From positions 496,001 to 560,000 of the forward strand of contig NZ_JPFW01000008.1 of assembly GCF_000722705.1 (NCBI RefSeq): a stretch of 64,000 nt of DNA, written 5' to 3'. The position numbers and the translations under genes were made by a program. Shown here one piece after another: positions 30,601 through 35,655 of the stretch (position 1 is its first letter; every line of letters begins with the position of its first letter). Under the pieces are notes generated by a model that ran no database searches, was not told the origin of the DNA, and saw nothing but the letters and a program-made list of their open reading frames with translations. The DNA is from Streptococcus mitis. Lineage in GTDB: Bacteria > Bacillota > Bacilli > Lactobacillales > Streptococcaceae.

Positions 30601-31596
30601 TAATGATTTAACCTTCAACTTAATGCGGTAATCAGGCATGATTTCTTTTTCATATTCCGAACCTTCTTTTAGAACTACGGTTCCATTTTTCACCTCCACA
30701 TTTTTCCAGTGGTCCACGTCTGAAAAGTCTAACCATGCAATTTGCTTCGCGAATCCTTCTGCTACTTTTCTATCTGTATAAGGAGGTCTTTTAACTGCAG
30801 GTGTTTCTGTCGCATCTTTTACATCTGCTCCAACCCCTGTCGTTATTGGAGTTGTAGCCCCCCTTGTTGATTCAGTACCTATTCTAAAACCAGTTCCATT
30901 TCTCAGCATTTTACCATTACGGCGGTCTTGGTTTTTATTTATTTTAGGCGTTTCTTCTGCTTTAATTGATTTTAGGATATTTGTTAATGAACTAATTTCT
31001 TTAGCTTTCGCATCTACTTCTGTTTGAGTAGTATCTAAAGCTTCTAAATATTGTCTAGCTTCCGCAACAAGTTTTTCAGCATTTTGGATTTGAGAGGCTT
31101 GGTTTTTATTCCCTCGGATACGCTCGATTTGAGCTTCCAAATCTGCTAATTTCTCTCTCAACGTAGATGAGTTGACAATTTCTTTGTCTACTTTGTTGAC
31201 CTTATTTTCTGGTACTTCCTTAGTTGCAGGAGTTTCCTTAATTGCAGGAATTTCCTTAGTTTCGGCCACTTGAGGGTTTGTTGCTGGAACGTTTTCTTCT
31301 TTCGTTCCAGATTTTGGTGTTTCTGTACCTACTTCTGGAGCTTTTTCTTGTTTTGGTCCAGTCGCAATCTCTACCTTATTCGCAGATTGAGGAGTATCTC
31401 CAACATTTGACATTACCGTAGCCGTTTCAGTCTTTTGCTCATCAGCATTTACCTGATCCAAATTGTAACCAAATAAAAATCCTGTACCAACCAATACACT
31501 TGCTGCACCAACTTTTAACTTTTTGATAGAATATTTCTCATATTTATTCCCGCAAAAATAACGATGATCTTTTTGCTGTCTAGATAATTTAAACAT
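15628..31596 (-). CDS. cshA: Giant CshA-type fibrillar surface protein, LPXTG anchored (5,322 aa)
   Basis: The start MFKLSRQQKDHRYF at 31596 follows AAGGTGG; the frame extends 20 codons upstream without support. The architecture matches the neighbour: YSIRK-type signal (YSIKKLKVGAASVLVG), Pro/Glu/Lys segment, helical stretch, NR-type head (~270-570), GEVED-like module in which the motif reads SGEAEDF (~735), then about 35 CshA repeats (~750-4790), MucBP-like repeats (~4790-5240) and LPNTG. Repeats fall into recurring subtypes: a B-C-D-E cassette appears three times, an I-J-K-L cassette twice, and one subtype four times in tandem with a 303-nt period. The gene is roughly twice the usual CshA length. 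It should form a very long wall-anchored fibril. The frame is uninterrupted for 16 kb. Confidence 0.93.
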   Translation of the reverse strand: MFKLSRQQKDHRYFCGNKYEKYSIKKLKVGAASVLVGTGFLFGYNLDQVNADEQKTETATVMSNVGDTPQSANKVEIATGPKQEKAPEVGTETPKSGTKEENVPATNPQVAETKEIPAIKETPATKEVPENKVNKVDKEIVNSSTLREKLADLEAQIERIRGNKNQASQIQNAEKLVAEARQYLEALDTTQTEVDAKAKEISSLTNILKSIKAEETPKINKNQDRRNGKMLRNGTGFRIGTESTRGATTPITTGVGADVKDATETPAVKRPPYTDRKVAEGFAKQIAWLDFSDVDHWKNVEVKNGTVVLKEGSEYEKEIMPDYRIKLKVKSLKPFQATEIYRKRMEAQNATPEEKATFNPNATNGIWNSNNPAEITATAQDQWSEIKNNGIDTLGKKTSIGSGDGANIGIQFEISGTYKGNTVRPAVVMADAESANPGENIVFTTNGKGWEQVIDLEKNGSNGHRYKPVNLYTKNYKTFPDVITGNADKLDGASIQNVGNGNKIAYKYFTNPDQETGGLGSGVFGPGVTAGKYSVPVVMTKGATEVGMYVFSTGAQKAMIGVAPIDEGDAPASYGEAVHTMNTRDGITGNDVKQPYLGSERPDMDTNNVKDWNGDDNTGTRDEGINQLLPESLKGREGDIIKANVSSKGYYTLNIQAHTGGAEKAYIRSWIDFNGNGKFDTDEASDIAEITQDGDVKLHFKNKTQKDAEGLLEAGTRVRIATNKVEIENPTGLAFSGEAEDFKAKVTHPPRGERKTSEGEIKQTQSTTVRFTARGKNVYEKGNVDAKIDTTVPPVYIDNKTREEITLSAEGTYTVKGQGTYKFITNGADVNVEFTPADGFVGEAHGITIRRQDTNKTTTEWGANDSDSTSNVNDVTNTMDGLYIPKVRIPTVTPTPNNAESRNIQGLPQKGKPTFTVVTSDTPVTASAKHQAKLIDPTTNAVTDSTSVDALDPKNHKIGTYKIAPETGEVTFTPTDITYTGEVKPARVSVPVLIAHDKDDNDFTVDKEATYTPRITPVAPTAEAATTSDVQGKPQVSRIVLNTTEENVDRAKTVNFDRGSQTSNTGEHVELDNESLTLLDGEREVTTLITNDGEYVLDKVSKTITFTPKKTFVGQATPVRVQIKDANGTKVETTYTPTVIEVTPTGKDSATSGPQGLTQKSPIVFNQRDEEDGKTLNFDTGHERVALKPETLTLLNGTDKVKSITVPNVGTYELVDNAITFTPAPAYHGTAEGVNVQVEDENGKVVTKKYVPTVTELAVTPGDKTTKNIQGETQEGTPTFTIPAESTNVTVTSRKLVDPADQTEKDSVTVAGKGTFTIDGNGKVTFVPVPTYKEDVPPITVKATVTVTNAKNESTTITSTASYKPIIVAAEIDKAPATSTNLQGLVQTGTPTFTPKTIEVDGVQKTISVQANSYKLVKDGAESESLPAYKAGTSEQIGTYTINPATGQVTFTPTDKTYTGAVAPVDVQATGSNGVKVQTTYTPSITPVTPTKEPSATTDVQGKKQVSRIVLDTVETDTDKDKTVNFNKGSETGTNGEQVNLNPDTLTLLNDAGAEVPTLTTNDGKYELDKTNRTITFTPNKTFVGPATPVKVQIKDANGTKVETTYTPTVTDVTMTSVDKESSAPQGKTQTGKPEFTVSTPEVRITGYKLLNPTGNTPVEGNEIEVPDQGTYRIDQTKGLVTFIPKPGFTGPATGITVQATDENGETKDAKYKPTVTALTITPQPVTTTNIQGETQEGTPTFPVPAESNNVTVTSRKLVDPTDQTEKDSVTVAGKGTFTIDGNGKVTFTPLPTYKGDVDPITVKATVTITNDKNESTTIPSTTTYKPIIVSAEIDKEPATSTNLQGLVQTGTPAFKSKTVDVDGTPKTITVQPNSYKLVKDGTETNTLPAYKAGTTDQIVGTYTIDSATGQVTFTPSDKTYSGEVAPVSVQATGSNGVKVQTTYTPVITPVTPTAEKSATSDVQGKKQTSSILLDTPENSVDKDKTVNFNKGSQVGANGERVELDANTLTLLDGTTEVTSLTTNDGEYVLDKASKTITFTPKKTFVGTATPVKVQIKDANGTKVETTYTPTVTDITMKGAPATTSAPQGQTQTGTPTFTISSPEVRITGYKLLNPNGNTPVEGNEIEVPDQGTYRINPANGQVTFIPKPGFTGPATGISVQATDENGETAEAKYTPTVTAVTVTPGDKTTTNIQGVTQEGTPTFTIPTESTNVTVTSRKLVDPSDNGEKESVTVAGKGTFTIDGNGKVTFVPVPTYKEDVPPITVKATVTVTNAKNESTTITSTASYKPIIVAAEIDKVPATSRNLQGLTQTGTPTFTPKTVEVNGVQKTISVEPNSYKLVKDGVESESLPAYKAGTTDQIGTYTINPQNGTVTFTPTDKTYTGAVAPVDVQATGSNGVKVQTTYTPTITPVTPTKEPSATTDVQGKKQVSRIVLDTVETDADKDKTVNFNKGSETGANGERVELDASTLTLLNDAGVEVPTLTTDDGEYVLDKTNRTITFTPKKTFTGPAKAVKVQIKDVNGTKVETTYTPTVTEVTPTGKDSATTGLQGFAQKSPIVFNQKDEEDGKTVNFDTGNEKVALKPDTLTLLNGNEKVKTITVPDVGTYELKDNAITFTPLPSYHGTPEGVTVQIEDENGKIVTKKYVPTVTPVTPSGTNATSSGLQGKVQTGKPVFNGGVPEVPMNDEVPATLEGADQDGKVVIAGKGTYTVAKDGTVTFTPDKNFVGDAPAVTVKRVDKNGTVATATYTPTVTDVTMTSVDKTSEAPQGKTQTGTPEFSISTPSVRITEYKLVDPTNNKPVEEVEVENQGTYTIDATGEVTFVPKPGFTGPTTGITVRATDENGETKDATYTPSVTPLKVTPENKSTTNIQGLPQEATPTFKLPKGVTNAVVTERKLIDPITKALTNSVTVDGKGTFTINANGKVTFTPVPSYVGDVPAIEVQGTITVLNGNNDSTTMTSKATYKPIIVPIELEKTPAESTNVQGLVQKGTPTFTPQSVDVNGVEKTVTVKPNSYKLVKDGTETDTIPAYKKDTQEVIGKYTIDPQTGEVTFTPTDKTYTGEVEPATVQATGSNNVKVQTTYTPIIKPVRPVGTNAGSEGIQGAVQEGTPTFKSGNENIPMTVSATNPAKLVDPTTNQPIEATEIDAKNTAGEKVGKYTIDPATGKVTFTPEPGFSGTPVPATVQAKDGNGTPTTATYTPVVKAAVPSGDNQVTTGIQGAVQKATPVFTPGKNTVNNQEVSVPFEATSKAKLIDPSKTGEESEVTTLVVENQGTYTIDDNGLVTFTPLPTFKGEATAVSIVRKDKNGTPATATYKPSVVGVTPSATEATTTKVQGATQETPVTFTPGKATIGTEEKSVPMDPTAYKLLGGQEGKTSLDTVPAMSEDGTKEVGTYTIKVVDGKPVVTFTPTDKTYAGKLKPVTVQGKDTNGTEATTTYTPVITPIVPTAENGTSEGPQGVEQTGSVTFKPGKEPGTENTPVAIDKTKMTLLGTDGNPVESLTVSKDGKVIGTYTLVKDPSGLPTGEVKFVPSDKSYVGEVPAATVQVKDANGTPATATYTPTFTEVNPTSKPSETTGFQGLPQTSRVVLDEKDEADNTTVNFDKGNDKVALVPSTLTLVNADGAKVTSVTVPNEGTYELSNGAITFTPLPTFHGKASGVSVQAEDVNGKVAKTTYTPTVTEVRPVGTDAGSEGIQGAVQEGTPSFKSGNENIPMTVSATNPAKLVVDGQPVADTTIPAKDDQGQQVGTYTIEPATGKVTFTPNPGFSGTPVPATVQAKDGNGTPTTATYTPVVKAAVPSGDNQVTSDIQGAKQTVTPVFTPGKNTVNNQEVSVPFEPTSKAKLIDPSKTGDEREVTTLVVENQGTYTIDDNGVVTFTPLLTFKGEATAVSIERKDKNGTVATATFKPSVVGVTPSATAATTTKVQGATQETPVTFTPGKATIGTVEKTVPMDSTSYKLLGGQEGKTSLDTVPAMSEDGTKEVGTYTIKVVDGKPVVTFTPTDKTYAGKLKPVTVQGKDTNGTEATTTYTPVITPIVPTAENGTSEGPQGVEQTGSVTFKPGKEPGTENTPVAIDKTKMTLLGTDGNPVESLTVSKDGKVIGTYTLVKDPSGLPTGEVKFTPTDKSYVGEVPAATVQVKDANGTPATATYTPTFTEVNPTGKDSTTTGLQGFAQKSPIVFNQKDEEDKTTVNFDTGHEKVTFKQDTLTLVNAAGDKVTTVTVPDVGTYELKDGVITFTPLKTFKGKPEGVTVQIEDANGKVVKQKYVPNVVEVLPTGKDTTSTGLQGKVQTGKPEFTPGSPEVPMDDEVPATFEDGNVTKTVDKVGTYAVAKDGTVTFTPNKDFSGEAPEVTVKRVDKNGTSVTAKYKPTVTKVTPTGTDTTSTGLQGKVQTGTPVFTPGSPEVPMDDEVPATFEDGNVTKTVDKVGTYTVAKDGTVTFTPNKDFSGEAPEVTVKRVDKNGTSVTAKYKPTVTKVTPTGTDTTSTGLQGKVQTGTPVFTPGNPEVPMDDESPATFEDGNITKTVDKVGTYTVAKDGTVTFTPNKDFSGEAPEVTVKRVDKNGTSVTAKYKPTVTKVTPTGKDITSTGLQGKVQTGTPVFTPGNPEVPMDDEVPATFEDGNITKTVDKVGTFTVAKDGTVTFTPNKEFVGEAPEVTVKRVDKNGTSVTAKYKPIVAKVLPSGESSETEGAKGKPQTSTVVFDKKDEDKSTVNFNKGDETVSLNPSTLTLVDKDGNPSTEVKVPGEGTYTLANNVITFTPEKDFAGKATGVTVQVKDINGTSIEKTYTPTVRAVTTFVDPSGNPITVDKNNKPVESEVDGSKQPTKDIYGYKFVRTETDNKGNTKHIYEQAEGKSVKVTYVSTTGETLSDSQTVETKDKFIGTDYDASIEALKLERIEKDGKVYLLKERKADSATETGKLSDKEQTVTYVYEEVKEPASNQKYGNVVVVYKDKFGRPISGTTESGKEVTSTVIDTPNSPLTTKYDTTDHKPQTITTKDGKKYKLIKVLKTSDAEKSGVKARTSVITYVYEMLDNTTEYPEAHIGLVLVNYLDVEGNPISGKTPEGKVVPNMVVDTEADLVGKDYDTTDHKVSTIIVENGDVYELLKVSETSVEKGKLTEGETNVDYIYRKVVTIFVDENGKEIKTPEKGRTDKKDIPEYTFKETKKDANGNTVYVYTKKSSSTPVTPTPTPSTPSKEKETLYIDANGKPLQPAKKGQHPQDNIPGYEFVGTETDANGNVRHLYRKIQSTIPVEPVQPTAPTMPEQPAQPEVPTSPAQPVQPTEVKEVEAKRELPNTGTEDHASLAALGLLGALSGFGLLASKKKED
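17855..18765 (-). repeat. tandem near-identical CshA repeats, 303-nt period
   Basis: Three successive 303-bp units (101 residues) are almost identical at the DNA level, with a fourth, slightly diverged copy next to them (about 17,550-17,855). Equivalent positions fall at 17,894, 18,197 and 18,500. Each unit encodes GLQGKVQTG...VPMDDE...TFEDGN...KTVDKVGT. Confidence 0.85.
19141..19731 (-). repeat. direct repeat copy 1 within the giant cshA gene
   Basis: About 590 bp here are nearly identical to 20911-21501, an offset of 1,770 bp or exactly 590 codons. The copy spans parts of two CshA repeats (types K and L), including the GPQGVEQTG unit. Similarity continues more weakly on both sides. Confidence 0.85.
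20911..21501 (-). repeat. direct repeat copy 2 within the giant cshA gene
   Basis: This is the partner of 19141-19731. The spacing of 590 codons equals five CshA repeat units, which points to duplication of a multi-unit cassette. Confidence 0.85.
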
Positions 31597-31608
31597 AGCT
31601 TTCCACCT

Positions 31609-31623
31609 TATATATATATATAT
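31609..31623. repeat. (TA)7 tract in the leader of the giant cshA gene
   Basis: About seven TA dinucleotides sit directly before the ribosome binding site AAGGTGG, in the same position as the longer tract at 15209-15233. Confidence 0.85.
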
Positions 31624-31654
31624 GCACTGTAAGTAAACATATATTCCTTTATAC

Positions 31655-31663
31655 ATTATATCA
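31655..31663 (-). promoter_or_regulatory. predicted extended -10 promoter of the giant cshA gene
   Basis: The minus strand reads TGATATAATGTAT, identical to the promoter of the neighbouring paralogue. The start codon is about 60 nt downstream. Confidence 0.6.
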
Positions 31664-31851
31664 CTTTCTTAATAAAAACAATAACATTTATTACCTTTTT
31701 TGTTTGAGATATATGGTCAGATCAGTTAGTAAATAGCTTCATAATCTACAGTTTATAAGATACAGATAGATAAAAAAGACTGGAATGATATTTTCCAGAA
31801 TTGCGAAGGAACTCCAGCAACTATTATTGTTATCAGTTTATTAAAAGCTAA

Positions 31852-32089
31852 TACTCTTCGAAAATCTCTTCAAACCACGTCAACGTCGCCTTGCTGTATA
31901 TATGTTACTGACTTCGTCAGTTCTATCCACAACCTCAAAGCAGTGTTTTGAGCTGACTTCGTCAGTTCTATCCACAACCTCAAAACAGTGTTTTGAGCTG
32001 ACTTCGTCAGTTTTATCTGCAACCTCAAAGCTGTGCCTTGAGCAACCTGCAGCTAGTTTCCTAGTTTGCTCTTTGATTTTCATTGAGTA
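31852..32089 (+). repeat. BOX element, A-B-B-B-C form
   Basis: This 238-bp element runs from TACTCTTCGAAAATC to TTTTCATTGAGTA. It carries three tandem 45-bp boxB modules (TGACTTCGTCAGT...AACCTCAAA...TTTTGAGC), the third the most diverged. 238 equals 103 (A+C) plus 3 x 45. It lies between the giant cshA promoter and the asp5 end. Confidence 0.9.
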
Positions 32090-32184
32090 TAATAATTATG
32101 AAACGAATCTTCTAACATATCTTTACAAAGACAATAAAAATATTTTGTAGAGCTATGAAGTTATACAGAATGAGTACAAAAAAT

Positions 32185-32235
32185 AAAATCTCCAGTTTAG
32201 AAACTACTTTTGAGTTCACTAATCTGGAGACTTTT
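32185..32235. terminator. bidirectional hairpin, copy 3 of a three-copy element
   Basis: AAAATCTCCAG pairs with CTGGAGACTTTT with an inner stem. It lies about 155 bp downstream of asp5 and may terminate the accessory Sec operon. The 32236-32390 stretch shows nothing else I can name. Confidence 0.65.
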
Positions 32236-32390
32236 GAATATCAGTCCTTATTAATCACTTACAATAAAGGGTAGTTTCAGGAATACAACGACAAGTTTGT
32301 AACTCTTAATGGGAAAACAAGCTTGTTACATGATCACTTATTATCTCATTGACTACTTTGAGAATCTCCTAAAATCTCCGAAGTTCCCTT

Positions 32391-32615
32391 CTATTTATAA
32401 GTCATCACCATAAAGGTCAATAATAAGACAAATAAAGCCAAACTCACCAACAAGGTGAGAACCTTTACCAAGGTGTTACTCTGCCAGTAGCTCGGCTTAC
32501 CAATATTACTAGTTGCATCCGTTGAAAACAACTGATTTTGACGAGGTTGTATGATCACCAATACAATCAAAGCAAGGGATAAAAGAATAGCTAAAATAAT
32601 GAGAATTTCAATCAT
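32391..32615 (-). CDS. asp5: Asp5, SecG-like accessory Sec membrane protein
   Basis: The 74-residue protein has two hydrophobic helices (about 3-22 and 50-71) joined by a polar loop, the SecG layout. It is the last gene of the export operon, 4 bp after asp4, the standard asp4-asp5 order. In S. gordonii, Asp4 and Asp5 are needed for export of the serine-rich adhesin and are thought to complete the SecY2 channel as SecE and SecG analogues. The assignment rests on position, size and topology; sequence identity in this family is low. Confidence 0.87.
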   Translation of the reverse strand: MIEILIILAILLSLALIVLVIIQPRQNQLFSTDATSNIGKPSYWQSNTLVKVLTLLVSLALFVLLLTFMVMTYK

Positions 32616-32619
32616 AGCC

Positions 32620-32799
32620 CTACCTCAAAATTCCTATCAAAGTAGAAATCAAACCAATTAAAATCATTAACGCTAATAAGAGTGAAAAGGTCTGACTAAT
32701 CTTTTCCCCTCGAGTTGCTTTCCCTTTCTTGATTGGTTTTTGTTTCAACTCTTCCATACGACCTTCAACATCTTTATAAAATAAATCTTCATCTGACAT
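32620..32799 (-). CDS. asp4: Asp4, SecE-like accessory Sec membrane protein
   Basis: This 59-residue gene starts at 32799 with MSDEDLFYKD. A basic stretch (KQKPIKKGKATRG, ~19-31) precedes a single hydrophobic helix (about 37-58), the layout of a small SecE. The ribosome binding site AGGAGG lies inside the last codons of gtfB, and the start is 1 bp past the gtfB stop. It stops at 32620, 4 bp before asp5. It is the expected SecE-like partner of SecY2 in the accessory translocon. Confidence 0.87.
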   Translation of the reverse strand: MSDEDLFYKDVEGRMEELKQKPIKKGKATRGEKISQTFSLLLALMILIGLISTLIGILR

Positions 32800-32800
32800 G

Positions 32801-34138
32801 TTAGCCTCCTAAAACAGCTTGCATGGTTTCCTGATATCGAACTAAATCAATATAGTTTGCTTGTTGGCCTTGCTTCCCAAGTGCCTGACTCATTTGTGAA
32901 ATATCCGAAAGAGCTAGTTTAATCGCATCAACCAAAGCAGGAACATCACTACTTTCAAATAGATTGTCTGGAGCAATATAGAACCGATTATGTACTGTCT
33001 GATTAAAACCAAGAATCAACACATTATGCTCAAAGGCCTGACGAACTGCCTGCAATAATTCATTATGGTGGTTTATATCCAAGTAAATATCTGACAGTTG
33101 ATACAGTTCTTGAATTTTTTGTAGACTAGCGTTCTGATAAAGCACCACATTAGGATAGCGAAGCAAATCTAGTAACTTAGAAGACATTTCTGTCACCGCT
33201 GCAATTCGGAAAGTGACATCGGGCAAGGCTTCTATGATTGCTTCTACTTGCTCAATCTGATCGGAATTTGTCAAGATTAAGGCATCTCGTCGAAGGAAAT
33301 TATCACGTTTGAACTGATAATGGTAACCCAAATGCACAAACTGATCATGGTATTTCTCGTCAGTCAACTCTAAAGCACGTTCATAAGTCGCCTTGTTTGG
33401 AATGATAATCTTCTTAGTACGCACATCATCGCTTTCCAAAATTAACTGCATATTGCCTGGAATGGCATCATAGAGAGGCTCCTGCCAAACCAAGATATCT
33501 GATCCAGACTTATCTGGGTGATGGAAGGAAACCAAGAAAGGAGTCGCTAAGGTATTAAAGATAAGCTGATGGCTATCGAATCCTAAATCTTGCAAAAAGA
33601 AGATGATAAATTCAACCTTATTTGCAAAGCAACGCATAGATTGATCAGGTAAAGTCAATAAGATATCACCCGTCACATGGTTTTCCAGCAAGACTTCCTG
33701 ACCATTGACATCTTGGTAAACCGTCATAATCGGTTCACTATCTGCGCTATAGGTTGTTGTGGCAAAGCAAGCACCAAAGCGATTGTAATGGTCAACCTGA
33801 CGTACTCTACCTTCTAAATCTTTCCAGTCCACCTGCTTGACTAGACGAGCCTGTAAGCCATCTGCATAATGAATAACAGCCCTCTCCTGCGTCACGTCTT
33901 CAATACGAGCAGACTGATTATCTCCTAAAATCTCCCAAAAAGCTGGAACAGGAACTTGGTTGAAATAGAGAGGTTTTCCCTTTTCATAGCCTAGATAATA
34001 GGTGAATGGAGATACCAGACCATCAGGTAGAAAACCATCTGCATCGATGACCACTCCAAATTGAGAAAGACCAGTAGCTACTAAACTTTCATGTAAATCT
34101 CGACTTTCCTGACTATAACGATCATAAAGTTCAATCAT
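32801..34138 (-). CDS. gtfB: GtfB, accessory Sec glycosylation co-factor/chaperone
   Basis: This 445-residue protein is the canonical GtfB, overlapping gtfA by 8 bp and followed directly by asp4. GtfB has a GT-B-like fold but lacks the catalytic EX7E motif. It binds the unmodified or partly modified adhesin and, in complex with GtfA, forms the O-GlcNAc transferase that starts glycosylation of the serine-rich repeats in the cytosol. Visible GtfB-type features are the N-terminal IELYDRYSQES region and the C-terminal VTNSDQIEQVEAIIEALPDV segment (near 290). A diverged paralogue is encoded at 48577-49854. Confidence 0.92.
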   Translation of the reverse strand: MIELYDRYSQESRDLHESLVATGLSQFGVVIDADGFLPDGLVSPFTYYLGYEKGKPLYFNQVPVPAFWEILGDNQSARIEDVTQERAVIHYADGLQARLVKQVDWKDLEGRVRQVDHYNRFGACFATTTYSADSEPIMTVYQDVNGQEVLLENHVTGDILLTLPDQSMRCFANKVEFIIFFLQDLGFDSHQLIFNTLATPFLVSFHHPDKSGSDILVWQEPLYDAIPGNMQLILESDDVRTKKIIIPNKATYERALELTDEKYHDQFVHLGYHYQFKRDNFLRRDALILTNSDQIEQVEAIIEALPDVTFRIAAVTEMSSKLLDLLRYPNVVLYQNASLQKIQELYQLSDIYLDINHHNELLQAVRQAFEHNVLILGFNQTVHNRFYIAPDNLFESSDVPALVDAIKLALSDISQMSQALGKQGQQANYIDLVRYQETMQAVLGG

Positions 34139-35642
34139 GGAGCACCTCCTCTACTGTTTTCTTCCACTTTTCTAAAATTTCTTCGGTTAAGAAGCCTTCT
34201 GCAATCTGATAAGAATGGGCACGCATACCCTCTAGACGATTTTCTTGATACAATTGACAAATCTTAGTTGAAAAAGCTTGCTTGATTTGGTCTTCTACAT
34301 GGTCAGATGAACTTGGAATCAAATATCCATTTTGCCCATCTTCTATAAAGGTCTGATTACCATAAGGTACGTCAAAACCAATTAGAGGTAGACCTGAACC
34401 AATAGCTTCCATCAAGGTCAAACCAAAGCCTTCGCTGGTAGAAGCCGTCAAGTAAACCTCATACTGGCTATAAATCTGCGAAAGTTCCGCATGTCCCTTG
34501 AGCTGGATATAGTCTTCTGCCTTATGGCTAGCAATAATCTCTCGAAGAAGAGAATCTTCTCCACCACTACCATAAATATCAAAGGTCAATTCAGGGATTT
34601 CCTTACGCGCCTCAATGACCGCCTTGACCAACCAATCAATGTGTTTTTCTTTGGCAAGACGTGAAGCCGTAATCAATGAAAATGGCTTACGTCCTTGACT
34701 CGACTCAGTCAAGCAATCAATACTTCCTACAGGAATGGTAACAATCTTTGGTTGGTGCTGGGTGTATTTAGCAAATTGCTCTTGCAGAACTTCTCTCTGC
34801 TTATCAGTTGATACGATAAAGAAGTCAACCTTATCTGCATTTGTAAACTGATAGTCATAGTAATTATTCCAAAGAATGTAATCCTCATTTGTAGCATTTT
34901 CACTATAATGCTCCGCATGAACAACTACCGCTAGATGCGCTACCTGCGCTTCCTCAAAAACAACCTGCCCAATGCCTGTCTCCCTATCAAGAATGACCAA
35001 ATCAGACTTGTTCAAATTCAAGGATTTCATAAAAGCACGCATAAAGGATTGCTTCCCATAGAAAATCTTATCCTTGAAACGGTAAACTTCTTCTTTCCCT
35101 TGATCCATCAAGATATCATAGGCTGGAGTCCCATCTTCATTGTAAAAAGTCCTTTGATATAGCACTGCAACATTGTCCTTGGGAGCAAAGTATTCGGTAC
35201 AATAACGAGTGTAAGAAAAGTAATCCTTACGAATCAAATTTCCTTTAAAAACATACTCTACATACTGAACCAAGTCTTTATTTTCATCAACCAAGTAACA
35301 GCTCACAAACTTATCCTGATCAGAAAAGAAAACACGCAAAACCTTGCCATTCTTTTCTCTACGACTTTCAGCACCACCAAAGTAAGCCAAGACATCATCT
35401 ACCGTTACACTTGTTGGCGCAATCTTAATATCTGTAAAGTGATTATATAGCCAAATAACTTGATCGTCATCAAAACCAATATTGGCTGTTAAATGCTGAA
35501 TATTATCGGCTAAAATCATATCTGTAAAGATAAACTTAGAAGACAGATTTAGACTTCTAAAAATACCAGCACGATAGGCTTGGGCATATTCAACACCACT
35601 GCTAGCCCAGCCAATTCCTAAATTTATATTGTAAATTGTCAT
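34131..35642 (-). CDS. gtfA: GtfA, O-GlcNAc transferase catalytic subunit
   Basis: The protein is 503 residues from the ATG at 35642 (MTIYNINLGIGWASSGVEYAQ), which follows AAAGAGG; the frame opens 19 codons earlier inside secA2. It is a GT4-type GT-B enzyme. The N-terminal half holds the GtfA-specific add-on domain (DUF1975-like); the C-terminal half has SLITASRLAKEKHIDWL and the catalytic EX7E (EGFGLTLME, near 420). With GtfB it transfers GlcNAc from UDP-GlcNAc to Ser/Thr of the adhesin repeats. It starts 13 bp after secA2, consistent with coupling. Confidence 0.93.
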   Translation of the reverse strand: MTIYNINLGIGWASSGVEYAQAYRAGIFRSLNLSSKFIFTDMILADNIQHLTANIGFDDDQVIWLYNHFTDIKIAPTSVTVDDVLAYFGGAESRREKNGKVLRVFFSDQDKFVSCYLVDENKDLVQYVEYVFKGNLIRKDYFSYTRYCTEYFAPKDNVAVLYQRTFYNEDGTPAYDILMDQGKEEVYRFKDKIFYGKQSFMRAFMKSLNLNKSDLVILDRETGIGQVVFEEAQVAHLAVVVHAEHYSENATNEDYILWNNYYDYQFTNADKVDFFIVSTDKQREVLQEQFAKYTQHQPKIVTIPVGSIDCLTESSQGRKPFSLITASRLAKEKHIDWLVKAVIEARKEIPELTFDIYGSGGEDSLLREIIASHKAEDYIQLKGHAELSQIYSQYEVYLTASTSEGFGLTLMEAIGSGLPLIGFDVPYGNQTFIEDGQNGYLIPSSSDHVEDQIKQAFSTKICQLYQENRLEGMRAHSYQIAEGFLTEEILEKWKKTVEEVLHD

Positions 35643-35655
35643 ATATTCCTCTTTG

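Noticed and set aside
8796-31000. Many plus-strand frames of 60-170 codons opposite the two CshA-type genes.
   Set aside because: They recur with the repeat period of the coding strand and carry low-complexity Thr/Val/Ser or Cys/Trp-rich sequence; they are shadows of the repeats.
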